A stretch of 64,000 nucleotides of DNA from Parasphingopyxis sp. CP4 (GTDB lineage Bacteria > Pseudomonadota > Alphaproteobacteria > Sphingomonadales > Sphingomonadaceae): positions 1,054,001-1,118,000 of the forward strand of contig NZ_CP051130.1 of the NCBI RefSeq assembly GCF_013378055.1, given 5' to 3'. A program made the position numbers and the translations under genes. Under the pieces are notes generated by a model. That model made no database searches and was not told the DNA's origin. It saw only the letters and a list, made by a program, of their open reading frames with translations. Each line of letters starts with the position of its first letter. The first letter of the stretch is position 1. Shown piece after piece: positions 49,614 through 60,400 of this stretch.

Positions 49614-50306
49614 ATGAAATGGTGGCAAGAAGCCGGCGTCGACACAATTGTCGCGGACGAACCGCGCAGCTGGCTTGAAGCCGCAAAACCCCGCTCTGGT
49701 GAGGCGAAAGTGGCCAATACACCAGATGCCGAACCAGCCGCACCCCAAGCCCTGTCCCTCCCCGCAGATATTGGCGAGCTGCGCGAATGGATGATGTCGA
49801 CCGACATGATTGCCGCGTCTGCTGCGGAACGACTGGACGCGACCGGCGATCCGGCCAGTGGTCTGATGATCCTTGTCGACATGCCGGAACGCGGTGATTC
49901 TGCCGCCGGAACCCTGTTATCGGGTGACGCTGGCCTACTGTTTGATCGAATGCTCGCGGCCATGGGCCGTGATCGGGCCTCGACTTACATTGCCGCCCTG
50001 TGTCCCGCGCGGATAGCTGGTGGTGCAATCGACGAAACGATGCTCGACATTTTGAGCCAGGTGGCGCGCCGGCACGTGGCGCTGGCCGCGCCATCACAGC
50101 TGATTGTGATGGGCGACGCGCCGAGCCGTGTGTTTTGCGGGGCCAGCCTCGATGAAAGCCGCGGATCGCAACACAATTTTAACCATGATGGCGGCAATGT
50201 GCCCGTCACTGCTACTTTTCATCCGCGCTTCCTGCTGAAGCAACCGCGCCTCAAGGCCCATAGCTGGCAGGATCTGCAGATGGTGATCGAAGGAATGACC
50301 GCGTGA
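49614..50306 (+). CDS. Uracil-DNA glycosylase-like protein, diverged
   Basis: A 230-residue protein with the UDG fold. The C-terminal half keeps H-P-R-F-L-L-K-Q-P-R-L-K (the H-P-S-x-L-L segment of family 4/5 enzymes) and a hydrophobic L-I-V-M-G-D-A-P strand. The usual N-terminal catalytic G-E-x-P-G-x-x-E-D is replaced by V-D-M-P-E-R-G-D, and only two cysteines are seen, so the Fe-S cluster of family 4 cannot form. Start at 49614 is uncertain, because the frame is open some distance upstream. The gene overlaps slt by four bases. Confidence 0.7.
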   Translation: MKWWQEAGVDTIVADEPRSWLEAAKPRSGEAKVANTPDAEPAAPQALSLPADIGELREWMMSTDMIAASAAERLDATGDPASGLMILVDMPERGDSAAGTLLSGDAGLLFDRMLAAMGRDRASTYIAALCPARIAGGAIDETMLDILSQVARRHVALAAPSQLIVMGDAPSRVFCGASLDESRGSQHNFNHDGGNVPVTATFHPRFLLKQPRLKAHSWQDLQMVIEGMTA

Positions 50307-52063
50307 AACTGAAGCTTCTCGTCGCATCCACACTAGCGAGCGTCGCCGCCGCGCCGACTCTGGCCGATACTGGCAGTATCGCCGGGCCAAGCTTTTCGGA
50401 AGAGCGATCCGAGATTGGCAGCGTCATCGATCGCGACGAACGCGAAGCCTATCGCCAGATCTTTGCTGATATTCGCAATCGCAACTGGGAAAGCGCCCTG
50501 GCCCGGATCAGCCGTGCGCCAGACAGCCTTCTTGAACCGGTTGCGCTTGCAGAGCTCTATCTCGCCCCCGGCTCACCACGGGTCGAGCTTGATCCGTTGA
50601 GCGAGCTCCTTGAGGACGCGCCAGACCTTCCCGATGCACGCCGCATCCTCACCCTGGCTCAAGGCCGCGGTCTGGAACGCGCGCCCGTTCTCCCTGAAGC
50701 CCATTCCCTGCGCCGCATGCCAGGTCCGTCGCGCCGTGGTCGCGCTCGCCCGGTTCGCGATGACAGTGCCGCCCGCTCGCTTGCCCGCCAGATCCGTCCG
50801 CTCATTGTCGCAGACAGCCCGCGCGAAGCGGAAAACCTGCTCGAGGAAAATGCCGAAAATCTGACACGTGCCGGACTGACCGAAATCCAGCAGCGCGTCG
50901 CCTGGTCCTATTATCTCACCGGTGACGATCGCAATGCCCAACGTGTCGCCCGCCAAGCCCGCGCCGGTATCGGCGATTGGGCCGCCCATGCCGATTGGGT
51001 CGACGGCCTCGCTTCCTGGCGCGCCGGAGACTTTGACGCTGCTGCCGAAGCCTTCGCATCGGTCGGGCAACGTGGACCGGACAGCGAGAAACGCGCCGCC
51101 GGCCTCTTCTGGGCTGCGCGCGCGGAAATGGCCGCCGGGCGTCCGGAAAATGTCCAGACGCCGCTACGTACCGCAGCGCTGATGGACGAAACCTTTTACG
51201 GGCTGCTCGCCGCGCAAACACTGCGCATTACGCGGCGCCCTGCGCATCGCATCCGGATCGATCCGACCTGGGAAACAGTCGCCGACTATTCGAATGCCCG
51301 TCGCGCAATGGCGCTGATCGAGGTCGGTGAGCGCAACCTCGCGGATGAATATGTGCGTCACGGCTCGGCGATCGGCAATCCGCAACATCATGACGCCTGG
51401 ATGGATCTGGCAAACGAGCTTGGCCTGCCCAATGCGGAGCTGTGGATGGCACGCAACGCGCCGGTTTCCTACCATCCCTCGGCCCGCGTCCGCTTCCCTG
51501 CCCCAGGCTATGAACCGGTTGGCGGCTGGCGTGTCGATCGATCGCTGGTCTATGCCCATGCCTTGCAGGAATCGAATTTCAGGCCCGAAGTTGTCAGCCC
51601 TGCTGGCGCCCGCGGCCTGTTGCAGCTGATGCCCGGTACCGCGCGCGATATCGCCCGCGATCGCGGCGAATCCATCAGCGCCTCACGGCTCAACGTGCCT
51701 GAGGTCAATATCGCTTACGGTCAGCATTACATGGAAGAAATGCGCGATTTCCCTGGTACACAGGGTCTGCTGCCCAAGGTCATCGCCTCCTATAATGCCG
51801 GGCCCGGTGCGGTTGTGAATTGGGAAGGTCGCCTGCGCGATCGCGGTGATCCGCTACTCTATATTGAGAGCATCCCCTTTTATGAGACACGCGGCTATGT
51901 GCCGATCATCCTGCGCAACTATTGGATGTATCAGCGCAATGCCGGCGAAGACGCGACGAGCCTTGGCGCACTCGCCCAAGGCATGTGGCCCCGCTTCCCC
52001 GGTGCCCCTGGCGCGGTCGCCGTACGTTTGTCCGGTCAGGGAGGTGCGCGCATTGCCGATTGA
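50303..52063 (+). CDS. slt: Soluble lytic transglycosylase
   Basis: A periplasmic muramidase-like lyase of 586 residues that releases anhydro-muropeptides. A signal peptide (1-22) precedes a long helical superhelical domain (about 40-400) and a C-terminal SLT domain with catalytic Glu423 in H-A-L-Q-E-S-N-F, then G-A-R-G-L-L-Q-L-M-P-G-T-A and S-Y-N-A-G-P-G-A-V. It starts with GTG inside the preceding stop (GTGA) and overlaps moaB by 11 bases. Its products could feed the AmpD-like amidase at 18.8 kb. Confidence 0.94.
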   Translation: MKLKLLVASTLASVAAAPTLADTGSIAGPSFSEERSEIGSVIDRDEREAYRQIFADIRNRNWESALARISRAPDSLLEPVALAELYLAPGSPRVELDPLSELLEDAPDLPDARRILTLAQGRGLERAPVLPEAHSLRRMPGPSRRGRARPVRDDSAARSLARQIRPLIVADSPREAENLLEENAENLTRAGLTEIQQRVAWSYYLTGDDRNAQRVARQARAGIGDWAAHADWVDGLASWRAGDFDAAAEAFASVGQRGPDSEKRAAGLFWAARAEMAAGRPENVQTPLRTAALMDETFYGLLAAQTLRITRRPAHRIRIDPTWETVADYSNARRAMALIEVGERNLADEYVRHGSAIGNPQHHDAWMDLANELGLPNAELWMARNAPVSYHPSARVRFPAPGYEPVGGWRVDRSLVYAHALQESNFRPEVVSPAGARGLLQLMPGTARDIARDRGESISASRLNVPEVNIAYGQHYMEEMRDFPGTQGLLPKVIASYNAGPGAVVNWEGRLRDRGDPLLYIESIPFYETRGYVPIILRNYWMYQRNAGEDATSLGALAQGMWPRFPGAPGAVAVRLSGQGGARIAD

Positions 52064-52580
52064 TGAAAGCGCAACGTTCAAGCCGGTGAATATTGCCGTG
52101 CTCACCGTTTCCGACACCCGCAATCTAGAGCAAGACAGCTCAGGTGACATTCTCGTCAAGCGGCTCACGGATGCCGGACATGAGCTGGCCGCCCGTAAGA
52201 TCGTCAAAGATGAAATGTCTCAAATCGTGGCCCGGCTCCATGCCTGGGTTGAGGATCCGGAAGTCGATTGCGTGATCACCACCGGCGGTACCGGCCTGAC
52301 CGGCCGAGATATCACTCCCGAAGCGCTGGAGCGCGTCCAGGACAAGCCAATCCCCGGCTTTGGCGAGCTGTTTCGTGCGCTCAGCTATGACAAGATCGGC
52401 ACGTCGACCATCCAGTCACGCGCCTGTGGCTGCGTTGCCCGCGGCACCTACATCTTTGCGCTACCTGGATCGAACGGCGCCGTGAAAGATGGCTGGGACG
52501 GCATCCTCGCGACCCAGCTCGATAGCCGCTACCGGCCGTGCAATTTCGTCGAACTGATGCCCCGCCTTACAGAGGCGTAG
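52053..52580 (+). CDS. moaB: Molybdenum cofactor protein MoaB
   Basis: A MogA/MoaB-type protein of 175 residues that binds molybdopterin and may adenylate it. Motifs: V-L-T-V-S-D-T-R near residue 15, [11 protein letters not shown] near 71, and F-A-L-P-G-S-N-G-A near 134. The frame runs back to 51846 inside slt, but GGGAGG lies eight bases before a TTG at 52053, giving the normal start (P-I-D-E-S). Its end overlaps the convergent lipoprotein gene by 14 bases. No other mo genes are near. Confidence 0.92.
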   Translation: MPIDESATFKPVNIAVLTVSDTRNLEQDSSGDILVKRLTDAGHELAARKIVKDEMSQIVARLHAWVEDPEVDCVITTGGTGLTGRDITPEALERVQDKPIPGFGELFRALSYDKIGTSTIQSRACGCVARGTYIFALPGSNGAVKDGWDGILATQLDSRYRPCNFVELMPRLTEA

Positions 52581-53331
52581 AAATCCAGATCTCCCAGAGG
52601 GTCGCATCCGGCTGGGCAACATTAGTCTCGAAATAGCTATCGCCCTCAACCCCAGTATAGTCGCCTCCGTAGCGACCTGATGGCTGGTTTCCTTCAGGGT
52701 CCGCGGCCACCGCCTCTGACTCAGCACGGAAGCTGTAGGCATCGGGAGCGCTTTCGAACGATACATATTCCCGGGCTTCGTTTTCGTAACTGAACCCGAA
52801 CCGGGCGGCGCCATAAGCCGCAACCGCGTCCACAATGCTGGACCCCGGACCCACGCCCTCTGCCGTCCGGCACTGGTTGGCATAGACACCCATCGCCATG
52901 ACCGGGATGTCAGCGCGATACTCCTCAACATCATAGCTCTCGAAGATGACGCACAATGCATCCTCACCGCCGGATCGCGCGCAAAGCGCTCCGAAATCGA
53001 CCATATAGACTGGTTGGAAACTCAATCCCGTTCCGGCTGGAAAAGCTTCGACGAAATCTCCAGTCGTGGCCGGCATATCGATGCCCGCGGCTCCAGTTTC
53101 GCTAATCACGCAATCGGCGTCGAACGACGCTGCATTGCCAGCTGACTCGACCAGTGTCGCTCCGTCAGCGGCGTCAGAGTCGAGGATCAACCCGCCAGAA
53201 TCGACTACCTCGCCCGGCTCGGTAGCAGCGGGAGCGTCTACGTCATCTGCCGGCGCCTCTCCAGACTGTGAGCCACAGGCCGTTAATGCCATGATCGGCA
53301 GCATTGCAGCGGAAATCAGAAATCTGGTCAT
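52567..53331 (-). CDS. Lipoprotein of unknown function
   Basis: A 254-residue lipoprotein with signal and lipobox L-T-A-C (Cys19). A low-complexity acidic linker (Ala/Asp/Glu/Pro, about 22-70) leads to a folded domain with four Cys. I chose the ATG at 53331 because it gives a clean signal; the frame reaches 53358. No family is recognised. It overlaps moaB tail to tail by 14 bases and is the second gene after the YcxB-like one. Confidence 0.75.
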   Translation of the reverse strand: MTRFLISAAMLPIMALTACGSQSGEAPADDVDAPAATEPGEVVDSGGLILDSDAADGATLVESAGNAASFDADCVISETGAAGIDMPATTGDFVEAFPAGTGLSFQPVYMVDFGALCARSGGEDALCVIFESYDVEEYRADIPVMAMGVYANQCRTAEGVGPGSSIVDAVAAYGAARFGFSYENEAREYVSFESAPDAYSFRAESEAVAADPEGNQPSGRYGGDYTGVEGDSYFETNVAQPDATLWEIWISTPL

Positions 53332-53399
53332 CGGCTTAACTCCATCTGTTCGATCCATCTTTTACTCGTCTTTTTTTCACCAAGACGCGGTGAAGGCCC

Positions 53400-53948
53400 T
53401 CAAGTCTTTTTCACACCCGCATCTTCAAGATACCGGCCTATCGCGGCGACCTCGTCTCTCGCGATCACTGCTTTGGGTACAATATTGTAAACCGCATCAG
53501 ACTGGAAAAGCACAATTAGTCGCTCATTCTCCATCCAGCGATGATAGTCACTCCAGGCGATCTCGGTTGAACCCCACTCCCCTGAATAGGTGATTGTCGT
53601 TGACGTCCACAGGGCAGTGATTTCACCCTGCAGCAGTTTCGTCTGGCGAAACAATTTGCGCGCCTGCCATGGCAGCCAAAACCAATAGATCGCAAAAATC
53701 AGCACGATCAGTATGACGACAGCGCCAACCAGGCTTCGCAGCAAAGGGTCGCTTACCAAGTCCGGCCCATTGCCCAATACGATCAGGATCAAAAGCAAAA
53801 GAACGATCGCGCCAACCAGCCAGGCGGCGATCCGCCCATGGCGCAGCATCTGACGCCGAAAATAGAGGCGGTTCGCGTCAACCCCATCGTCTTCGGTCAG
53901 CTGAAATCGGATTTCCCCCATCATCGCTTTGTATCCCGGACCAGCCAT
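53400..53948 (-). CDS. YcxB-like membrane protein
   Basis: A 182-residue protein with two membrane helices (about 42-60 and 69-92) and a C-terminal cytoplasmic beta domain like the YcxB C-terminal domain: the W-S-D-Y-H-R-W-M-E-N-E-R-L-I-V-L-F segment (about 131-147) and the P-K-A-V strand. Function unknown. It lies just across a 59-base gap from the radical SAM gene; an SOS box in that gap might affect both. The start at 53948 lacks a good ribosome site; M-M-G-E-I eight codons on is possible. Confidence 0.72.
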   Translation of the reverse strand: MAGPGYKAMMGEIRFQLTEDDGVDANRLYFRRQMLRHGRIAAWLVGAIVLLLLILIVLGNGPDLVSDPLLRSLVGAVVILIVLIFAIYWFWLPWQARKLFRQTKLLQGEITALWTSTTITYSGEWGSTEIAWSDYHRWMENERLIVLFQSDAVYNIVPKAVIARDEVAAIGRYLEDAGVKKT

Positions 53949-53969
53949 CTTTGTCCAAGTCCGTATTTT

Positions 53970-53984
53970 GTTCTTGTTATGTTC
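53970..53984 (+). promoter_or_regulatory. Alphaproteobacterial LexA (SOS) box
   Basis: GTTC-TTGTTAT-GTTC fits the direct-repeat LexA box of alphaproteobacteria, GTTC-N7-GTTC, exactly. It lies 23 bases before the ATG of the radical SAM gene and 21 bases from the divergent YcxB-like start. One exact eight-base match with fixed spacing occurs by chance about once per 65 kb per strand, so the call leans on its place. Confidence 0.6.
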
Positions 53985-54007
53985 TTATCGATTGATACAA
54001 TGTCGAT

Positions 54008-55093
54008 ATGACTCGACCCGCCCCTCATCCTGTTCGAGGCAGAGGTGCCACCAGCAACCAGGTGCCAACACGCTTTGGCCTCGCAGAGCGCGAAGAGGAT
54101 GGCGATTGGCTCGATCAACGCGAAGCGATCGATGGTCCGCCGCCGCTGCTGCGAACACAGGTTACGATCGAGAACCCCAAGAGAATCATTTCGCGCAATA
54201 GCTCGCCGGACATTCCCTTCGATCAATCGATCAATGCCTATCGGGGATGCGAACATGGCTGCATCTATTGCTATGCGCGGCCGACCCATGCCTTTCACGA
54301 CCTCTCTCCGGGCCTCGACTTCGAAACGCGGTTATTCGCCAAGCCCAATGCCCCTGAGCTGCTGCGCGCTGCCTTGCAGAAGAAAGGCTATCGGGCGTCG
54401 CAGATCGCGATGGGGACGAACACCGATCCCTACCAACCAATCGAAGGTCGATACCGGATTACCCGCGATTGCCTCGCAATCCTCGCCGAGGCGCGGCACC
54501 CGGTCACGATCACGACCAAGTCCGATCGGGTCGTCCGCGACATCGATTACCTGGCCGACATGGCCAGCAACAATCTGGTTGCCGTAGCTATCTCGGTAAC
54601 ATCTCTCGACCCCAAAGTGCATCGCACGCTCGAACCCCGAGCGCCTTCCGCGCGCAAACGCCTCGCCGCGATCAGCGCTCTAAACGAGGCTGGTATTCCG
54701 ACCTATGTGTCGATGTCGCCGATCATCCCGGCGATAACCGATCATGAGATTGAGCATCTGATTGAGGCGGCGGCGGAGGCCGGCGCTCATGCGGGTTTCT
54801 TCGTGCCGATCCGATTGCCACATGAAGTCTCCCCCCTGTTTCGCGCCTGGCTCAACGAATATTATCCCGATCGGGCGAGCAAGGTGATGAATATGATCCA
54901 ATCCTTGCGCGACGGCCGCGACAATGACCCCGCCTTTTTCAACCGGATGCGCGGCGAAGGACCTTGGGCCGATCTCATCCGCACGCGTTTCAGGCGGGCA
55001 TGCCGGAAACATGGCCTCAATCAGAGGGTGATTACGCTGCGATCCGATCTTTTCCGCCCACCAGCCGGACGTCAGGGGGAGTTGGCGCTCTAG
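54008..55093 (+). CDS. PA0069-family radical SAM protein
   Basis: A 361-residue radical SAM enzyme of the PA0069/SplB-like type. The cluster Cys are 81, 85 and 88 in R-G-C-E-H-G-C-I-Y-C-Y-A. The N-terminal R-G-R-G-A-T-S-N and the N-P-K-R-I-I-S-R-N-S-S-P-D-I-P-F segment are family hallmarks, as is M-G-T-N-T-D-P-Y-Q-P. SplB repairs spore photoproduct; the present family lacks a known substrate, but a LexA box before the gene points to DNA repair. Confidence 0.9.
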   Translation: MTRPAPHPVRGRGATSNQVPTRFGLAEREEDGDWLDQREAIDGPPPLLRTQVTIENPKRIISRNSSPDIPFDQSINAYRGCEHGCIYCYARPTHAFHDLSPGLDFETRLFAKPNAPELLRAALQKKGYRASQIAMGTNTDPYQPIEGRYRITRDCLAILAEARHPVTITTKSDRVVRDIDYLADMASNNLVAVAISVTSLDPKVHRTLEPRAPSARKRLAAISALNEAGIPTYVSMSPIIPAITDHEIEHLIEAAAEAGAHAGFFVPIRLPHEVSPLFRAWLNEYYPDRASKVMNMIQSLRDGRDNDPAFFNRMRGEGPWADLIRTRFRRACRKHGLNQRVITLRSDLFRPPAGRQGELAL

Positions 55094-55096
55094 CTG

Positions 55097-55723
55097 CTAG
55101 CCGAATTCGATGCTGCTGAACCGGAAATCATACACATCTTCGCCATCATCGATGACGACCCGATAGGGAAGCTCCCGATCAGCCTCGCTGCGCCAGTCAT
55201 CGAAGGTCGTCGTAACCGGGGCCTGATCCTGCCGATGGACGAAAAAGCGCTGTGCTCGGCCGCTTTGATTGCTGACGACAAGACCATAGCCTTCAATGCC
55301 CATACCTTCGGCCGAAAGACGTCCACGATATTCTGTGCACGGGCAATCCCCTTCCCCATCATAGGCCGCAACAGCAATGATTCCGCCGTTGATTTCGGCA
55401 AAGCTGGTGAGTTGCGCATGGAACTGATGTCCAAGAGCCCAGATACCAATGCCGGCCGGAAAGCGGGTTAGCGCTTCGCCGTCACGCCACACCGAAACCG
55501 TCTCTCCGTCGATTGCAAAACGCATTGTCATGTCGGGATATTGCTGCAGATATTCTGCGCGATCCGGCGCCTGATACTCGGTGCTGGCCCGATAGGTCGT
55601 TCCGTCAGAAACGGTGACATCGGCCGCGGTGACGATCCGCGAACCGGCATCGGTCTTAGCATATGCTGCAGGCGAATTCGCAACCAGGATGGCCGCTATC
55701 ACAATATTGGTGTCACGAACCAT
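55097..55723 (-). CDS. Exported protein of unknown function
   Basis: A 208-residue protein with a signal peptide (M-V-R-D-T-N-I-V-I-A-A-I-L-V-A-N, cut near A-Y-A). The mature part is rich in beta-type sequence and has a C-P-C motif in D-C-P-C-T-E. AAGGAGAG lies nine bases before the ATG at 55723; the longer frame to 55786 spoils the signal. No family recognised. It follows the acyl-CoA synthetase gene by 28 bases in the same direction and ends three bases from the radical SAM stop. Confidence 0.72.
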   Translation of the reverse strand: MVRDTNIVIAAILVANSPAAYAKTDAGSRIVTAADVTVSDGTTYRASTEYQAPDRAEYLQQYPDMTMRFAIDGETVSVWRDGEALTRFPAGIGIWALGHQFHAQLTSFAEINGGIIAVAAYDGEGDCPCTEYRGRLSAEGMGIEGYGLVVSNQSGRAQRFFVHRQDQAPVTTTFDDWRSEADRELPYRVVIDDGEDVYDFRFSSIEFG

Positions 55724-55751
55724 CCTGATCTCTCCTTGCCTGGGCCTGCGT

Positions 55752-57350
55752 CTAACTACCCGCCAGCTTATAATCCTTATATTCATCCCGCAGCGCGCGT
55801 TTCAGGATCTTGCCGGTCGCCGTATGCGGCAACTCATCGACGAATTTCACTTCGTCCGGCAGCCACCATTTCGCTACGCGATCCTCGAGGAACGCGGTTA
55901 CATCATCGGCGCTCAGCTCGGCGCCCTCTTTCTTGACGATCAAGAGCAGCGGTCGCTCGTCCCATTTGGGGTGATAGACACCAACGGCGGCGGCTTCGGC
56001 AACACCCGGACAGCCAACTGCTTCATTTTCCAGTTCGATCGAGCTGATCCATTCACCGCCGGATTTGATGACATCCTTGGCGCGGTCAGTAATCTGCATG
56101 ACGCCGTCTGGATGGATCACCGACACGTCACCCGTGTCGAACCAGTTATCCTCGGTCACACAGGTGCCACTTTCATCCTGGAAATATTGATCCAGGACCC
56201 AGGGGCCGCGCACAAGAAGCCGCCCGGAAGATTCGCCGTCACGCGGCAGATCATTGTCGTCGTCATCCACTACCTTGATATCGACACCAAAGGGTGTGCG
56301 GCCTTGTTTCGCAACAATATCAACCTGCTCATCGAAGCTGAGCTCGTCCCAATTTGGCGGCCGCATGCCGATGGTTCCGATTGGCGAGGTTTCTGTCATG
56401 CCCCAGGCATGGAGCACATAGACACCGGCTTTCATGAAGCGCTCGATCATCGCGCGCGGACAGGCGGAACCGCCGATCACCACCATTTCAAGCTTGCCAT
56501 AGTCTACGGTCGTCGCATCCATATGCGCGAACATGGCCAGCCATACTGTCGGGACGCCGGCCGAATGGGTCACGCCCTCCTGCAGCATCAGATCATGCAA
56601 GACGCCGCCATCATTGGTGGCGGAGAAGACCATCTTCGATCCGGTCACCGCGCAGGCGAATGGCAGGCCCCAGGCATTGGCGTGAAACATCGGCACGATC
56701 GGCATCAAGACCGTGCTTTGCGAAAGATTCATTGCATCCGGTTGGCCTTCAGTGATTGCGTGAAGGACGTTTGAGCGATGTTCGTAAAGCACGCCCTTGG
56801 GATTGCCGGTGGTACCGCTGGTGTAGCACAGGCCGCATGGTTCGCGTTCATCGCCTTCGACCCACTCGAAATTGCCATCCTCGGCATCGGCAAGGTCGCG
56901 GAAGGTCGGATAGTCGCCCGATCCGTCGAACAGCACATAATGCTCAACCGTAGTGAGTTGATCCTTGATCCCTTCAACCAACGGCTCAAAGGCCTTGTCA
57001 AACAGCAGCACCCGGTCTTCGGCATGGTTGATGATGTACACCAGCTGCTCGGTGAACAGCCGCGGATTGACCGTATGCACGACGCCGCCAATCCCGCTGA
57101 TCCCGTACCAGGCCGCCAGGTGATGGCCATGGTTCATTGCCAAAGTGGCAATCCGATCGCCTTTGACCATGCCGAGTTTCTGAAGAGCCTGTGAAAATTT
57201 GCGGGCGTCTTCGGCAATGCCCGCCCAATTCGATCGGGTCGTCGTACCATCGGCCCAGCGCGTTACGATTTCGCGCGATCCGTGTTCGCGTTCCGCATGG
57301 TCTATTATCCGACTGATGCGCAATGGCGCGTCCTGCATTCCTCCGAGCAT
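55752..57350 (-). CDS. Acyl-CoA synthetase, AlkK-like medium-chain type
   Basis: A 532-residue AMP-forming ligase that activates fatty acids as CoA thioesters. Signature: [12 protein letters not shown] (about 179-190), [10 protein letters not shown] near 318 and D-W/F-D-T-G-D-V near 405. The opening [18 protein letters not shown] and the lack of a membrane anchor resemble the AlkK group of medium-chain ligases. ATG at 57350 has GAGAGG upstream. Exact chain length cannot be told. etfQO at 47.8 kb belongs to the same metabolism. Confidence 0.9.
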   Translation of the reverse strand: MLGGMQDAPLRISRIIDHAEREHGSREIVTRWADGTTTRSNWAGIAEDARKFSQALQKLGMVKGDRIATLAMNHGHHLAAWYGISGIGGVVHTVNPRLFTEQLVYIINHAEDRVLLFDKAFEPLVEGIKDQLTTVEHYVLFDGSGDYPTFRDLADAEDGNFEWVEGDEREPCGLCYTSGTTGNPKGVLYEHRSNVLHAITEGQPDAMNLSQSTVLMPIVPMFHANAWGLPFACAVTGSKMVFSATNDGGVLHDLMLQEGVTHSAGVPTVWLAMFAHMDATTVDYGKLEMVVIGGSACPRAMIERFMKAGVYVLHAWGMTETSPIGTIGMRPPNWDELSFDEQVDIVAKQGRTPFGVDIKVVDDDDNDLPRDGESSGRLLVRGPWVLDQYFQDESGTCVTEDNWFDTGDVSVIHPDGVMQITDRAKDVIKSGGEWISSIELENEAVGCPGVAEAAAVGVYHPKWDERPLLLIVKKEGAELSADDVTAFLEDRVAKWWLPDEVKFVDELPHTATGKILKRALRDEYKDYKLAGS

Positions 57351-57440
57351 GGTTATCCTCTCAATGATTTGATTTTTGCCGGTCACTTTACCGGCGCGCG
57401 GGCAATCGTCCAGCCCCAATGGCCCAGCACGCGCGTTTTA

Positions 57441-60400
57441 TCAGGAGACGAGCGCGAGCTTTGGCGGCTCTTCGGCGATCGGTCCCGCGTCAGCCGATAA
57501 CCGGGCTTCGATCACCGCAGGTAGTTGGCCGATAGCATCAGCCCGTTCCGGATCGAGCTGGAAATTGCGGCCGAGCACAACACGCGCTGAACCGCCATCG
57601 CCGATTGCGGCCTCCAGAACCACGGTCCCGCGACCATCGCCATTCTCGCCAAGCAGTTCGGCCAAGGTTTCAAGTGCAGCAGGTTCTGCAACCTTCACCG
57701 TCAGCATCATGCGTTTGCTGTTGGCCAGCGCATCGAAAGGTTGGAACTGGCGCACCGTAACGCGTGGCATCTCTTCACCCGGCTGCCAGTCGAGCTCGAC
57801 ATGGAGCAGGCCACAGCTGCTGTTTTCCGCAGCATCTTCCAAGGCGAGGCGGGGGCCTTCATCAAAGGCGCTCGCAAAAAACTGACCGGATGAATCCGAC
57901 AGTGTCGCGGTGACAAAGGGATTCCCGCGCCGCGAGGTTCGCTTGCGGACATTTTCGGCCATGCCCGCCATCACCGCGCCGACGCGCCCACCTGCCGCAG
58001 GAGCCGGCATGTCGCAGAGCTCGCCATAGCTTTGCGCGCCAAAGGCATCGGCAAGATGCCTGTAATTATCGACCGGATGGCCGGAGAAATAGAAGCCAAA
58101 CGCTTCCTTTTCCTGCGCCATGCGTTCGGCGAGCGGCCAATGCATGTTTTCCGCCAGTCGAATATGCGCGATGTCTGCCTCGCCGCCATCGGCAAACAGC
58201 CCGCCCTGTCCTGTCTCGCGCGCATCAGCCGCGCTCGATGCGATCGCCAGGATCGTCTCGCAAGCGGCAAAGACGGCGGGCCGGTTGTCTTCCAATCCGT
58301 CAAAGGCTCCAGCGCCGGCCAGGCTTTCCAGCTGGCGCTTGTTGAGGAGATGCGGGTCGACGCGCGCTGCAAAATCATCGAGGGTCTCGAACTGCCCTTC
58401 CGTATCGCGCTCGACGACGAGCTGTTCCATCGCCTTCTGGCCTACGCCCTTGAGCGCCGCCAACGCATAGCGGACGGCATGTCCCGCGCCGTCTTCTTCG
58501 ACCGAGAACAATGCCTCGCTCGCATTCACGCAAGGTGGCAGACATTTGATCTTCTCACCGCTATTCGCGTCTGGCGTCCGGCGGATATCCTCAAGGAAGA
58601 TACCCAGCTTGTCGGTATTACCCATGTCGTAACACATGGATGCGGCAAAGAATTCATGCGGATAATGGGTTTTGAGCCAAGCTGTCTGATAGGCGATCAG
58701 GGCATAGGCCGCAGCATGGCTCTTGTTGAATCCATAGCCAGCAAATTTGGCGATCAAATCGAACAGCTCATTGGCCTTGGCCGCGTCCGTCCCATTTTCT
58801 CCACAACCCTGCACAAAGCGTTCGCGCTGAGCGTCCATTTCCGCCTGGATCTTCTTGCCCATGGCGCGGCGCAACAGATCGGCATCACCGAGCGAGTATC
58901 CCGCCAGCGATTTCGCCGCCTCCATCACCTGTTCCTGATAGACGAAGATCCCGTAGGTTTCCTTGAGGATCGGCTCGAGCTCGGGATGCGGATATTCGAT
59001 CGGTTCGAGCCCGTTCTTGCGGGCACCGAACATCGGAATATTGTCCATCGGACCCGGCCGATAGAGCGAGACGAGCGCGATGATATCTTCAAAACAGGTT
59101 GGCTTCACCGCAGCCAGCGTGCGCCGCATGCCTTCGGATTCCAGCTGGAACACACCAACAGTATTGCCACTTTGGAGCAGCTCATAGACTTGCTCATCAT
59201 CCCAACCGAGCCGATCCAGATCGACCGTAATCCCGCGCTTGGCGAGCAGCTGCACGGCCTTCTTCAGGACCGACAGCGTCTTCAGTCCAAGAAAATCGAA
59301 TTTGACCAGACCCGCCTTCTCAACATTCTTCATATCGAACTGGGTGACCGGGATATCGGAGCGCGGATCGCGATAGAGCGGCACGAGTTGGTCAAGCCGC
59401 CGATCACCGATCACCACGCCGGCGGCATGAGTGGAGCTGTGCCGCGGTAACCCTTCAAGCTTCATCGCCAGATCGACGAGCTTCTTCACATCGGCATCGG
59501 TTTTATATTCGGTCTCGAACTCGGCGACGCCGTTGAGTGCCCGTTCGAGAGTCCAGGGATCGGTCGGATGGTTCGGTACCATCTTGGTCAGCCGATCGAC
59601 CTGGCCGTACGGCATCTGCAGGACGCGCCCGACATCGCGCAGCACGGCGCGCGATTTCATTGTTCCAAAGGTGATGATCTGGGCGACCTGATCGCGGCCA
59701 TATTTCTGCTGGACGTAACGGATCACTTCGCCACGCCGCGTTTCGCAGAAATCGATGTCAAAGTCAGGCATCGATACGCGTTCGGGATTAAGGAAACGCT
59801 CGAACAGCAGCCCCAGCTGAAGCGGATCGAGATCCGTGATCGTCAGCCCCCAGGCGACCACCGAGCCTGCCCCGGATCCCCGGCCCGGCCCGACAGGTAT
59901 CCCCTCACCCTTTGCCCATTTGATGAAATCAGCAACGATCAGGAAATAGCCCGGAAAGCCCATCTCGATAATGATATCAAGCTCATAGGTCAGGCGTTCG
60001 AGATAAGGTTGGCGAATTTCGTCGGTCAGCTTGTCGCCATGGATCGCAACCAGGCGCTCCTCAAGTCCGGCGCGCGCATCTTCGCGGAGCTGCGCGGATT
60101 CCCCTTCCAGGTCCCCGGCAACGCTCGGCAAGATCGGATCGCGCTGCGGCGCAGCAAAGGCGCAGCGTTGTGCAATGACGACCGTGTTGGCGAGCGCTTC
60201 GGGCAAATCCTGAAACCGATCTTCCATTGCATCTTGCGGGACGAGCCAGCCTTCTTCCGGGCTCTGGCGGCGATCATCGCTTTCGACATAATTGCTGTCA
60301 GCAATGCAGAGCATCGCGTCGTGTGCGCTGTGGAAGTCCTCGCGCTGGAAGAAAGCCGGGTTGGTCGCAACCAACGGCAAGTCACGCGCATAGGCAAGAT

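Noticed and set aside
55614-56774. 386-codon plus-strand frame opposite the acyl-CoA synthetase
   Set aside because: Shadow of a clear AMP-ligase gene; no independent evidence.
57378-57395. GCCGGT-CACTTT-ACCGGC hairpin between dnaE and the acyl-CoA synthetase as a terminator
   Set aside because: On the minus strand, the strand of both genes, it is followed by A residues, not T. The T-run is on the wrong side.
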